Assembly (NCBI RefSeq): GCF_964204865.1
Contig: NC_135250.1
Location: forward strand, 32,603,395-32,667,394
DNA length: 64,000 nt
Direction: 5' to 3'
From: Styela clava
Taxonomy: Eukaryota > Chordata > Ascidiacea > Stolidobranchia > Styelidae
A program made the translations under genes and the position numbers. Of this stretch, positions 14,775 to 31,345 are shown piece after piece. The notes under the pieces are model-generated. The model saw only the letters and a program-made list of their open reading frames with translations. It was not told the origin of the DNA and did not search any database. Each line of letters opens with the position of its first letter. Within the stretch, counting starts at the first letter, position 1.

Positions 14775-14912
14775 TGAATTGACAATATGCCAAAAGATTT
14801 TTCTGGTTAATTTTATTACGAAACAACACGAAATGCATTTATATAATACTTTCCGAATGCGACGCGGGCCACAGATAATGAAGCGACTGGCCAGGGTTTG
14901 AACCATCCTGAT
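14775..14912 (+). repeat. Fragment related to the 8.6-9.5 kb hAT element
   Basis: It matches the right half of the hAT element ending at 9461: CAAAAGAT, TCTGGTTAATTTTAT, ACGAAACAACAC, GACGCGGGCCACAGA and GAAGCG, ending GAACCATCCTGATC. The terminal bases have decayed, and no left end is seen nearby. Confidence 0.6.
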
Positions 14913-15413
14913 CTATGTTTTGCAGTTATTTTGAATAAAAACTTGTTATTTATTAGTAAATGGATATCGCTTTTCATATTTTATTTATTTCAAAATCTCG
15001 CAATTCTCTACTTTGTAATTTTATACTGATGAAAATATGGGTCATCCCCCTAAAATAAGCCCTAGCGTTATTTTTCGGAAGAAGACTGAAATAAGACCCA
15101 GTCTTATTCTCGAGGAAACACGGTATTCCCTATAACGGGAGAGGTACCGTGCCTGGGGTGTCAGTGGGCTTGATTCCCTTGGAACGAGATTTGTTATATA
15201 ATGAATGACATCAGGTATTGGTTATAAAATGTAGGTCCTAATATTCGTTGAAAAGTTTAGCCGTAACAGGAGTTAAAATTGCACACAACATTATTTGTCT
15301 TTTTTGGCCTCTTTGCACCACCAAATATGACGTCATATTATTTACGGCAGGATCAACAACGAAGCACGAGGGCGGGTTAACTTATTGTCAAAGAATACGA
15401 TTTACTTTTAATA

Positions 15414-20584
<5,171 letters not shown>

Positions 20585-21973
20585 GAACTATAATGGACAG
20601 TCATGAACTGAAGTTGTTGGAATTATTGTTGTGCCCGTTGATCTCCATCGTTTTGTATAATTCTGGTGACGCACCCCGATAAGCACCTTGCGAGTACTTG
20701 TTTGATTTTAGCCGAGACAGAATAATATATGGGATTCTTTGTCATGTCTAGTGGTTGATCACAACTACGGGGCCTGTGCTTAGGTTTGAATATTTGTTGC
20801 CCGCTTGCCTTGTGTTCAACCATATCTTTATAGAGACTCTGGTCTGGTTTTATATTAGGTTTGCTTGAATACAATTCTATAAATTAGGTTTAATTGGGCG
20901 GTTGCATTTGGGCAAACATTTTGATAGAATATCCTGCACCCATATTGGGATTGAATTATGTTCAAGCAGGTCGATCTCATTTCTTTGTCGGACTTTGATA
21001 CAAATGAACTGTTTTGTAATAATACTGCCATATTAATTAAAAGTGTTACATCACAAGTCTATTCTTTATTGAACTCTAGGTTTGTGGAAGAAATAGGGTT
21101 TCAGACTGTTTGTTGGGGAAGTTATGTAAATTAAATCCAGGGTTTTGAATTCTAGAAATATTTCGGGATCGAAGGCTGGGTCTCATCTATGGGTGGGTGC
21201 ATGCCTCGTTCCATCTCGGGCAAGCTTGTCAACTTTTTTCAGAATAGACCTTGTTGTCCTCCCCATCAAGGTAAACTTGTTTCAGATACCCCTCTTATTG
21301 GTGTATCTGTATCCTTTTGAGTGAATTTCCTTCTTAATTGCAGCAGAAAGCCCTTGTTTGGTAAGGTAGACATTCAGACAAGAATGGAAACAATTTCTTG
21401 TATAAGACTGCAATACTCTTAAACTTCTATTGGTGCCGCTCAGAATTCAGTGTTACATGTAATGAACTCTTTTTGTGCCAAATTTAATCTGATTCATAAA
21501 TTTATTTCCACTACAGCAGCTCAATTTCCCCTCCCCACACATATTATGCTTGGAGACGTTGATAACAAATGACATTTTCTCAAGCTTCTGTCTAAACCAT
21601 TTTCAGCGGATAGGAATAATTCAATGTGTTCTTATTATGACAATAGAGTAACAAAAGTGTGGGAAACGCCGGACATAAGTTTAAACACAAGTGTTACACT
21701 TCATTTGTGAGAAACTGCTGAACTATACACCTGGTGGACGAGTACTGATCTAGGGGTTTCTGGCAACTTATGGGATGAATTTTGGAGATGTCCTGTACTG
21801 TGCAGAAAATACCCCTATTGAAAGCCAAAAAATGTTGCCTGAATCCCACTCATAGCGGACAGTGCCTGTCAATTCTTGCAGTCTGACTGGTTGAAGGAAT
21901 GAGATTAGAAAGCTTAAAATACTACTATATTTATTAAATAACATTATCATGCACAGTGAAAAACAGTCATAGA
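20585..21973 (+). other. CARM1 3' flank and probable 3' UTR
   Basis: No further coding exon seen. A candidate polyadenylation signal ATTAAA lies at 21036-21041, about 450 bases past the CARM1 stop codon; this is plausible but weak evidence. The segment ends at the 8-bp target duplication of the large hAT element. Confidence 0.45.
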
Positions 21974-24077
21974 CAGTGTTAACTCTAAGCAAATTATGAG
22001 TGCGAAAGTGCTTCGCAGTCGAAAAAAAAAGTGCGAAAGTGCTTTTGCCGATTTTAACAAGTTAGGTGCCCTAGCCTTTCATATAACCCATTTAAAACGG
22101 CATAGATACTCGAAAAAGCGCTCCTCCGGTTAATATTATGAATTACAGAGAAGCCTTTTCGTTAACCGAGTTCCCTTTAAGCGAATTCATGTTTAATCAA
22201 AACAAGCGAATTCATCGGCAACGAAATGACATCTGCTAACATCGGCAACGAAATGACATCTGCTAACACCTGCCGCGGACAAAACTTCCATGCAATGTAT
22301 CACGGTGTCAGTTGCTTACTCGCGTAAACAGCAAAGACTTTCACATTTGTTACTCCTTACATCTAACAGACACGAGGCAGGCTGGAAACCATATTAGTTA
22401 CAGGGTGGATCGTTTGTACAAATCCCGTGCAAAATAATCCCCCCCCCCCCCCCCCCAATATAAATAGCAATCAACTAATTAGGGTTAGATGCGCTGGAAA
22501 TTCAACTTTTCAATTTATCCCTAAATAATTATTAATTTGTGATTTTGATCCACTTTGAAAGTCGCCACCCGCTGTTGTAAAAGATAGGTTAACCTATGTT
22601 CTCTCCGAAATATTACGCAGGATACTCCCCTGTTTTAGGAGATAGGTTGACCTACTTTCCTTTCAAACTTTTTCCTCCGAAATATTACACAAGATCACTT
22701 TGAAAATCCTCCCGGTTCGTGAACTAGCGTGACCTAATTTCTCATTTACATTTATATTATACTATTTCAGAGCTTACCCAAAGACAAGTAATTTTTAAAT
22801 GTCGACATGCCTTGGTTTGCGTGCGAGTTAGTTTAAATCGGGCAGAAAACATCATATATTGGCAAAATGTTCAGTAATGTCATGTACTTTCAGCATTCAT
22901 AAATAGCACTCTTTGTAATGCTGCTGACCTAGTATCAAATATTCGCATCACAACGCCACTTGCGAGGTTCCCATATATTTCAATTACACTAATAGGAACG
23001 ATGACACCAAAGAGTTTTCTTTTGCTAAGGTACACTAAATATAACGAGGGTGATTCTTGAGAAAAACATGAATATAAAAAATAAACGAATGATATGATAG
23101 TGGATCCAAAATATTTTTGAGAGTGTCTCGAAATACCAATCCATTTGATAAATAATTTTTATTCGACCACATGACCGCTGATATCCTGAAAATTAAAGTT
23201 GAAAGAGAATTACGCATTCTCAGATATCGGACATCCAGTCGCGATATTCAATCGTTTATATGCACAAATCTCACTTTAATAGTAATTGCTACCCAAGTTT
23301 GTGAAGTTTAGAAACCAACAAACAGAAAATAACTTATCCTAAAACACAATTAAAATTCAGTCGGCAATAAATTCGTCGCCAAGACGATGTCATACAAAAC
23401 AAAAAGATTTGGTCGCGAGAGTTACGTGCGTTGTTTTTTAAGCAGAATGTAAAAAAATTTATAATTAATAAACGGGAGTTACGACGCCCTTAACACATCG
23501 TGTGTATTAAACTTCCCTGGTAAGTACTATTATTATTGTACTTATACACCTGTTGGAGTATTTCGGACAATTTCGAATTTAAAATAAATGAAAACCCGAC
23601 ATATAATAAAGACGCAAAAGAAAAATGAACATTTATTGAAAAAGTTATTATTTAAGAAAGACAACATGATCGTACAATTCCGCCAAAACCTCGATGTTCG
23701 CAAGTGAGATGATAAATAAATACTTCCCTGTATTTGATCAATTAACTTTAGCGTATCGTTGTTCTGCCAACAAACAGCCGGGTGCAAAATATTTCCGTCC
23801 TGTGATATGCTCACAAATATTCTCGATATTAATATCATACCCTCGCGTATGTACTTTCTATTAGCTCTTTAGTGATCCCTTCCATCCTTGGCCAAGTCAT
23901 GTTTCGAATATGTGAACATTTTATTCGACCATACATGGCCGGCGGGATGTTAAAATTGTAAACAAGAGAGAGGTAAAATCAATCGCGAGTTTCGTTATAA
24001 CGGCTCGTTTACGAATTGTTGCGCCTGTTATCGTCGAAAATGATTACATTTGTTGTATTTTGAGGCATTTAAGCAGT

Positions 24078-25262
24078 AATAATTAGGGCATGACATCATC
24101 AAAATCGTCAAGTGAGATCTTGAAATTGCAAATTCCGTAAATAGGATTGTGAATTATTCGGTAACGAATTCAGCTTTAATGACCGTCGGGGTATTGTTTT
24201 GTTGAAAATTATTATTAATGTGAGAGCACCAAAAACATACAGTCCATACCGATGCGACTGCAATTTATATGGTCGCAATTGGTGTGGCGCATTTATTAAT
24301 AGTGTAAAATAAATTAAACGAATATCAATTATAACCAAGCCTGTCAGCGTGTTTATTTTCTGTGGGCAGGAATCGTAAAATACCACCTTGAGACAAATTC
24401 ACTTCTATTATAAAATCTTAATTTTCAGTTATTATCGTTATACAAATACCGTGTGGCAACTTTTTAATTTATCGTCGACCGAAAAACCGCCCCACACTCG
24501 TCCAAACGTGTGTCGAGCTTGAACGACAGGAACAGATTCATCGACGACCTTAATTAGGGAAAATATGTATTTTATTGGGAATGCAAAATAAAAGTAACAA
24601 AACGCACTTTTTTGTGATATAACTTTGTATTTTCGGAAACGGGTTGCCGTGAAAGGTAAAATTTGATCTAAATTAATCGCAAAAAGGTTTTATTTTGAAT
24701 GTAACAAAACACATTTTTCGAGATACAACTGTATTTTCGGATACCGGGTGTCATGAAGAGTAAAATATGATCTGAATTAACCGTAAATAATGTTTCATTC
24801 CAAATGTATCATGACGCATTTTTTGCGATATAACTTTGTATTTTCGAAAACGGGGCGTCACGAAAATTATTAATCTAATGTTTTATCTATCGTCTAACTA
24901 ACGTCTGGAACACATCATTTTCGGGGAGAACTCTAGCCCGCGGAACGTCATTTAATTTAAAATAGAGAATGTTTCACGCATTTCAAAACGGAAAATCACC
25001 AGTAAGTGGACAGGGATTCAACCCTCCGGATTCAGTATTCTATATCCCCCCTGTCAGAACTTTCTGAAGAATGGAACAAAGAACCCGTCAAACCGCCGCC
25101 GAAGGAGGGGAGTATTTTTTGCACTAATAATTAGGGCGTGACAATATCAAAATCGTCAAGAAACTGGTGAATTTGCAAATTCCATAAATAAAATTGTGAA
25201 TTGCTCGGTAACATTTTAGCTATAATTATCGCCGGGGTATTGTTTTGTTGAAAACACGTTGA
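24078..25262 (+). repeat. Direct repeat pair inside the large hAT element
   Basis: Two diverged copies, 24078-24215 and 25126-25262, share TAATAATTAGGGC, ATCAAAATCGTCAAG, TTGCAAATTCC, AAATTGTGAATT, CGGTAAC and GGGGTATTGTTTTGTTGAAA. They bracket about 900 bp, suggesting nested insertion or internal duplication within the element. Confidence 0.75.
24590..24870 (+). repeat. Three degenerate ~105-bp tandem units
   Basis: Each unit contains a version of ACGCATTTTTTGCGATATAAC, CTGTATTTTCGGA, ACGGG and a GTCATGAA-type block, spaced by about 105 bp. Divergence between units is considerable. They lie in the middle of the large hAT element. Confidence 0.7.
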
Positions 25263-25668
25263 AACTTGAGGGAATTAGTTACAATTAGCGCCTGACCTCT
25301 ATTAGGCACTCGAGCACTCGAAAAAAAAGCACTCGAACCCAATCTTTTTAGCATTAAGTCGCATAAGTAAAATATCCTGTAAAAGAAGTGCTGTTCATTA
25401 ACGTCATCTCGTCTTATGACCACGCAGAAATGCCTTTATTGCCGAATTATTCAATCACTATTTTAAATCAACATTCAGGATTGTCACAATTTCAGATTTG
25501 CGAAGTTTATCACCATAGAAATACATGAGAAAGTTAATTATCGTCTTAATAAATATCTGCATCACGGTATGGACAATAATATTACCATTCCCATAAAATT
25601 GGGACGGTAAATTTACAAATCTTGATAGGTAATATTAAAGCCAACGCAAATGTTAAATTGAGTCCTCA

Positions 25669-25863
25669 ATGTCTTCAACAGCTGTTGCCGATGTGAACGA
25701 ACGGGTAAACCCGAAATATAAAACTTCGATGTCCGCCGACCCACAAGAATTCATATTTGTAAAAAAGAGAGGGCGGGAATATAGATTACCCAAAACCTGG
25801 ATATCGCCGCCAAAACCATCGGTGACAAGAACAATTAGCGATTACAACGGAATTAACCAGTAA
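25669..25863 (+). CDS. Unrecognised 64-codon ORF inside the hAT element
   Basis: An intact ATG-to-TAA frame whose composition is less AT-rich than its surroundings, starting MSSTAVADVNERVNPKYK and rich in Lys, Arg and Pro towards the C terminus. I recognise no domain. It lacks an obvious splice donor or partner exon. It could be a captured exon, a remnant of the element's own gene, or chance; I cannot tell which. Confidence 0.25.
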   Translation: MSSTAVADVNERVNPKYKTSMSADPQEFIFVKKRGREYRLPKTWISPPKPSVTRTISDYNGINQ

Positions 25864-26510
25864 AAAGGCTTTGTTGTCGATTTTTTAATGTTTTCACCAC
25901 GTTTATTCGGTACTCCTTAAAAATATTCGATTCAAAAAAATATTGAATTTTGCCCACCGTCCTCGCATATCAATGAGAAATAGTTGTGTAAATATTGCAA
26001 AATTACGGAAAATGCCACTCCTTTCAACATTGTGATTACAATAAAATGGCACTTAATGGTATTTTGTGAATTTGGTGATTTTGCAAATCTGTGACATGCT
26101 GCTAAAAGTTTCGTCTGATTTGAAAATCGTGCAGTTTGGTCACAATTCATCCGAAGTGACTATAACACATAACACTTTTATAGTCATTTTGAATTCATCG
26201 ATATCATTGATAGTCACATGACCACTCACTTCAAAGAAACGCACTGCCTATTATTCCAACATCTGGTTTCAATCACCCGGGAGCGTTTTTTGTTTTTTGC
26301 GGGAGAAGCGGAATCGGTGTGCTTGTATAATAATCATATTATAAACAAGAATTTTGCCGTTAATGCAAAAGCTTTATCTCCTATGTCTGCATCTCATAGG
26401 TTAGAATTCCCGTAAATATCGTTATGATATGCAGATTTGAGTTACAAAAGTACTAGTATGTTACTTATTTGTCAACTTAATACTCGAAAATATTTGTTAA
26501 CTTTAAAATT

Positions 26511-26516
26511 TTTATT
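26511..26516 (-). terminator. Candidate SIRT4 poly(A) signal inside hAT element
   Basis: The plus strand TTTATT is AATAAA on the minus strand, about 200 bases after the SIRT4 stop. I saw no AATAAA on the minus strand between the stop and the element's right end, so SIRT4 may use a signal supplied by the transposon. This is inference from one hexamer. Confidence 0.3.
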
Positions 26517-26715
26517 CCATTCAAAATCGGAAAAAAGTGCTATTTCTCTTCAAAATCGGAAAAAAGTGCTATTTCGCAGTCCCTAAAAAAAGTTGCGAAA
26601 GTGCTTCGCAATTTTCGCAAAAAAGTGCGCTAATAGTGAACACTGGTCATAGATATTCCATAACTCTCCAGTCCCAGAAAACAATTCGTAAATAAAGAAT
26701 TCAATGAAAAATTCA

Positions 26716-28175
26716 TCAAGATACAGCCATTCTCCTTAAAATATCACTACATTTTGCATTAATCTTCAAATCTAGTTTATCATCTGCACGGGTTGGTCCA
26801 ATGTTCACACAGGCGGTTGGGATTCCAAGTTCTAGAGCTCGTACAATAAATCGATAACCAGACCAGACAAACAGGGACGATCCAAGAACCAACATGGAGT
26901 CACATGATGAAAGAATGCTGAATGACCTTTCCACCTAAACAAAGAAACCAGTTATTTATCACAATCAAATGGAACCTTGTCATTGCAGAACTATCAGTGA
27001 AATATCAGTCACTGTAAGAATGCTTCTGCTTGCAAGCCTTCACTACTATATTAACATGAATACTTTCGTATTGCGAGTACACTGAATTCAGTACAGGTGA
27101 GATGGGTGAGATACTAAAGGTTTCCAAGCTACAACATTATACCACAAGAACTATAGTATTGTCTATAATACAGTGGAGTCAACATCCAGTAAAGGTGAAC
27201 TCACTTTGATCCTTCCGACTGAGTCACCAAAGAAGACAACGTCAGGCTTCAATCTCCCCCCACATGAACGGCAGTCCGCAATGTTGAATGTTCGTACATC
27301 CTCATCTTGTAGGAACATATCCGCATCAGGACCCATACCGAATGATTTTACGCTCCAGTGCTTGTTAAGTTCATCCAGCTGTGTCTGCAGTTCGTATCGT
27401 GATGAAACCTCTCCGCAGTCCAAACATAGGACTCTGATTAACAATAATAACAAAATATCATGGTTTGCTCGATAAAAATTTGATAGTTGTAAAGAAGCAT
27501 TCATTGCAAAAAGGTTTGTGAAATGGATTGAATTATTAGACAGGTGGCTCAGGCCTTCTAAAGTAGGCTGTTGCCACCAATGCTATTCATACTAACCTAT
27601 TTAAACATCCATGCAACTCAGTCAGGTTCTGCGACCCAGCTGCGGTGTGAAGTGCATCAACATTTTGTGTCACTGTCCAATATACTTTCTCCTGCTTCTC
27701 CCAGTCAGCCAATAAAAAGTGGTTTACATTTGGGCGATGTTCTCGAAATTTCTGCCACCCCATATAATTTCGGGCCCAGTATTTCTGACGTCCCGATTTA
27801 TTGGAAATAAATTCTGCATGTTGCATAGGTCGGTGGTTCACCCTAAAATCACATAAGTGATATATTATAACGAATAAAAGAATGAACAAATTAATATACA
27901 GATGTTCAGTCTATATATTCTGCGGTAGATAAACCATTTATGATACATTCTGACAATAGTATGGAAACTTCAAACCTGTCATAAAGTCCAACTCCCTTCG
28001 ATCTATAGTCAGGGATGCCAGATTCAGTTGATATACCAGCACCAGTGAGGACAAATATTCTTGAACTTTTATTGATGAATTGTTGAAGTTTGTCTGCACA
28101 TTCTTCTGATAATGGTTCTGATTCGGGTATAAATGTTGACAATCTAAAATCAGAAGAAGACAAAATCCTGAACAA
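26716..28175 (-). CDS. SIRT4: SIRT4, mitochondrial sirtuin
   Basis: Four exons on the minus strand: 28175-27976, 27842-27597, 27433-27205 and 26934-26716; 894 nt, 297 aa (human 314). Class II sirtuin features in order: NAD-binding TGAGIS at 44-49, [13 protein letters not shown]-like [19 protein letters not shown] at 125-132, catalytic His144 in LTELHG, zinc Cys152, 155, 203 and 206, KPDVVFFGD, then LGSSL, SGYRF and NIGPTR. The family removes acyl groups from or ADP-ribosylates mitochondrial metabolic enzymes using NAD. The chosen start gives [17 protein letters not shown], basic and free of acidic residues up to Asp9, compatible with a mitochondrial presequence; an upstream exon joining at the AG just after Phe10 remains possible. 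The donor of exon 1 (GTTTGA) is weak. The gene converges on CARM1, and its stop codon lies only about 70 bp from the hAT element. Confidence 0.93.
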
Positions 28176-28609
28176 ATATTTCTGGCGACGTGGTGTGCTA
28201 AGCGTTGATTACCCTTCTTTCAGTCTTTGGTTCGCAGAATCTTGTGTGGGATAATAATGTGCGAGAGAATTGCTGAATTCCATGCAACTGTAAGCCAGTC
28301 TGGATTTCATGGCCTTTCTGAACAAGTGCAGTTTTAAGTATTCTGTGACGTCTGCAGCTGCCGCAAAACCATGGCGGTATTTCTATACTATGGCCGCTAC
28401 GATCAAACCGACATTTCAGCTGCCACAAACCAATGACGAGCTGCCGTTAACGCGGCAGCAAATTGAAAACCAATGACAGGTAAAATTTTGCTGCCATAAC
28501 CACGGCAGGTGAGCCGTAAAGAAAGGGCTGTCCCTTATGGTGACAAATATTGAATAAGTTGGAACGTTTTTCTTCATGGATACAGTTTTGATGGATTTGG
28601 GGTTAGGGC

Positions 28610-29285
28610 CGCATGATCAATTTAAATCGAGTCTTACTACTTACTGGAAGAGCGCAAAACAAAAAGAAACCAGCACAAAACAGAGGGAAACAGAGCAAAA
28701 CAGGAGACGCAGTCATTACCACCTTACGCGCCTCTCGCCATGGTTTTATGGCGCTATTTTCGGTATATTACAAGGTTATGTACCGGATTATAGGACATCA
28801 TGCGAAATTTTATCCACCTTTTTGGTGCTCCAGAAGTATGTGCAGCAATATGTCGCACAACCTGAATCCGCTACACACACACATACTATTTTCAGGTTGT
28901 GGGCCATCTTGGTGCACATACTTCTGGAGGTCCCTTTTTACCTAACCCTAACCCTAAAGCCAACCATATCCATATGGAAAATGTTCTAAATTATGGTACC
29001 CAAAATGTGTCACCAGCAGGGGAGACCTGCCATTACAGCATTACTGCCTACATACGTTGGTTTGTGTTTTTAATTTGCTGCCGTGGTACTCCAACTCAAA
29101 ACAAGGTGCCCCGAACTCATTGCAAAATTTTTTTCTGCTTCACACTGTTTCCCTCTGTTTTGCGCTCTTTCGCGCTGTTTCCCCACTGCTTCGCGCTGTT
29201 TCCCTCTGTTTTGCGCTCTTTGCGGTGTCCCGCACTGTATTCAGTAAGTAGTAAGACCGATTTAAATCTAGTACATTAATTTGTG
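28610..29285. mobile_element. Foldback (nested inverted-repeat) element
   Basis: The left arm contains ATTTAAATCGAGTCTTACTA and CTTACTGGAAGAGCGCAAAAC with AACAGAGGGAAACAG; the right arm is its reverse complement with changes, including internal duplications of the CGCTGTTTCCC block. Nested inside are a second inverted pair (CTCTCGCCATGGTTTTATGG near 28.73 kb versus CCATGGCGAGAG near 29.32 kb) and a small palindrome, CTCCAGAAGTATGTGC versus GCACATACTTCTGGAG, around 28.83-28.93 kb. Long open frames across it are by-products of the repeats. Confidence 0.65.
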
Positions 29286-29411
29286 AATATACCGTTAATA
29301 CTGAATAGCGCTATAAAACCATGGCGAGAGCTGCCTCGGTTCGTTCGTGGCAGGAGCTGCCATGAAGTGGTAAGAACTGCGCCTCTTTCTGAACGAGGTA
29401 CTGTTCAGTAC

Positions 29412-30604
29412 TAGAGATGCACCGATACCACTTTTGTCGCCGATACCGATACCGATCCGATACCAGCTAAAAACGCCGATACCGATACGCCGATACTACA
29501 AAAAGGCCGATATTACCGATATTCCGATACTATGTAAATATTACTTGATTAGGTGTGTTGTGTAGGGCAGACGGGTTAAAACAATGGTCTCTGAGCGTTG
29601 TTCATAGTACACAATATTTCAGATCGAAAAAAAAGATATATATGTCGCATAATATGAAATTAATGATTGGTATCCATATGCTTTAACTGATTAAGATACA
29701 TTGTACAGTAACGCTAGTGATCTCGGTGTTCAATTGAAACTCATAAGCCGGGATGTCCAATATGAATTTAATGTTAATATCGCGACCTTCAAAAATCGTT
29801 ATTCATGTTTAAAAGAATATCGAATATCACCCACACATTCTAGAGCCGCCGTCCTAAGATCAAATTAAAAGCATTTTTCAAATATTTCATTTCGTCGCTA
29901 ATCGTAATCGTCGACGAAATAAGTAAGTCAAAGCCAACATGAAAGAATATCAATCAGCACCGACCAAAAGAAGGCCTACCTATAACCGTCGAGGATATTT
30001 TTTTACTTTACTATTTTATGATATTATACAATTGCTATCATATATTTTGTGATAGTCTAGGGCTAGGCGGTCATGTCAATATATATCTATATATACCTGC
30101 GTAGAGGGATAATTGTGTCGGAATTAGTTTATTGATGTCGACGGACTGAATGACACTCGTACTTGACGACAAACAGTCAAAATTTATACCCGTGCCGAAA
30201 GTCCATGTGCCGTTAATAAGGACCCCAATTCCACTGTATGATTTAAAACTGGGCGTCTAATTGCTTTTTGTTATGTGCCGTGTTGATATATTTCTTCATA
30301 ATTACTATGTAATATTAAAAATTTCAATATAAAAATTTGACAGCGAAAATAGCCAAATTAGTTGAGCTAATTTGGCTGATAAATAGCTAAAAACACGTGA
30401 ATCCTATTCTCTCGCGGGGGTGGGGACATGTATGGCTCATAGCTCACGATCCAGCGATCTCTCCAGACAAAAAATAAATTAAAAAGTAGTATTCCAACTT
30501 ATCTTTATATCGGAAATATCGGCCTTAATCTCACCGATACCGATACATGGCCGATACCGTAAAAATGGCCGATATTGCCGATACCGATACCCGATACATC
30601 TCTA
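29412..30604. mobile_element. 1.19-kb non-autonomous hAT element
   Basis: The left end is TAGAGATGCACCGATACC; the reverse-complemented right end is TAGAGATGTATCGGGTATCG; the first eight bases are identical. Both termini are followed by arrays of CCGATACCGATA-type repeats. A perfect 8-bp duplication, TTCAGTAC, flanks it at 29404-29411 and 30605-30612. There is no transposase. The interior is AT-rich. Confidence 0.9.
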
Positions 30605-31008
30605 TTCAGTACATCCACGTAAAATTATTGGATTGTGTACAAACTAAGCCTCGTTGGACTCCATGCGGTTCATTGTTAAATTTGTATTGTAGTATGTTAC
30701 CGACCTTTCATCCTCTTCTTCTAACAAATTCGAAAGAGTTCGAATTGAATAGGAACTTCTCAAACCTCCTCCCAGCACAATTAGACACCCCTTCCGCCAC
30801 AATGTAATCATTATCAATAACTACCAGTCACACAGATATTTCGAGCAACATTAAATGTGGTGATTTGAGTCTATAAAACTTTTAATTCACAAGTGAGAAA
30901 TTTGATGCGGTGAAATTATTCAACATATTCTAACAAAAAAGTTTATAACTCAAATATATTATATATCAAAGTAAAAATTCGGGTATACTGTCTGCATATT
31001 TCCATTTG

Positions 31009-31345
31009 GCGCGGCGGTGTGGCTCATCGTGCTGAGCGTTAGGAATACGCTCGCCACTGCACCTCTGATTACTCTGCGTGGGTTCGCAGGTTCGAATCCC
31101 ATGCGGGATGGTTATGTGCGAGAGGATTGCTGGACTCCCCGCCGCCGTAGGGTGGTTCACGTAACCGCTGGTGGGTTACGGCTTCCTCCACCATCAAGTC
31201 CATCCTCCCGGAAACAAATAACTAACTAATCCCATACCCGACATGGAATGGTAACCGGACGAGAGGCCGTGGTTCGCCCTATGGTTAAACCGTCTTATCG
31301 GCTTTCCTTTCCCCCGAGATAAATATGTAAATCCTTATCCTTAAT
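31009..31345 (+). mobile_element. tRNA-derived SINE (family A), plus-strand copy
   Basis: Starts GCGCGGCGGTGTGGCTCATC, with box A in the head and box B GGTTCGAATCCC near 31091, followed by the same body as the copy at 13.9-14.2 kb and ending with AAATATGTAAATCC. The tRNA-like head spans about 75 bases. Open frames on both strands across it are artefacts. Confidence 0.85.

Larger units (their letters stand above)
21974..26645. mobile_element. 4.67-kb hAT-like element between CARM1 and SIRT4
   Basis: The element begins CAGTGTTAACTCTAAGC; the reverse complement of its right end begins CAGTGTTCACTATTAGC (14 of 17 match, CAGTG start). A perfect 8-bp duplication, GTCATAGA, flanks it at 21966-21973 and 26646-26653. 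Both subterminal regions carry the near-palindromic GCGAAAGTGCTTCGC. These are hAT hallmarks. No transposase is recognisable in six frames, so it is non-autonomous or has been replaced internally. Inside are a 20-base poly-C tract near 22437, three degenerate tandem units near 24.6-24.9 kb, a diverged direct repeat pair (24078-24215 and 25126-25262) and one 64-codon frame at 25669. It is unusually long for a transposase-less hAT. Confidence 0.85.

Noticed and set aside
28198..28428. Minus-strand frame upstream of SIRT4 as a first exon (ATG near 28.29 kb, MEFSNSLAHYYPTQ)
   Set aside because: The DNA resembles a fragment of SINE family A (GTGCGAGAGAATTGCTGA), the frame ends in a stop, and the in-frame ATG at 28175 already gives a presequence-like N terminus.
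28900..28980. Telomere-like CCTAACCCTAACCCTAAA tract
   Set aside because: Only about three units within transposon debris; an isolated short tract does not indicate a telomere.
31009..31083. Functional tRNA gene at the SINE head
   Set aside because: A and B boxes are present, but the cloverleaf is poor and the sequence continues into a SINE body repeated at 13.9 kb.
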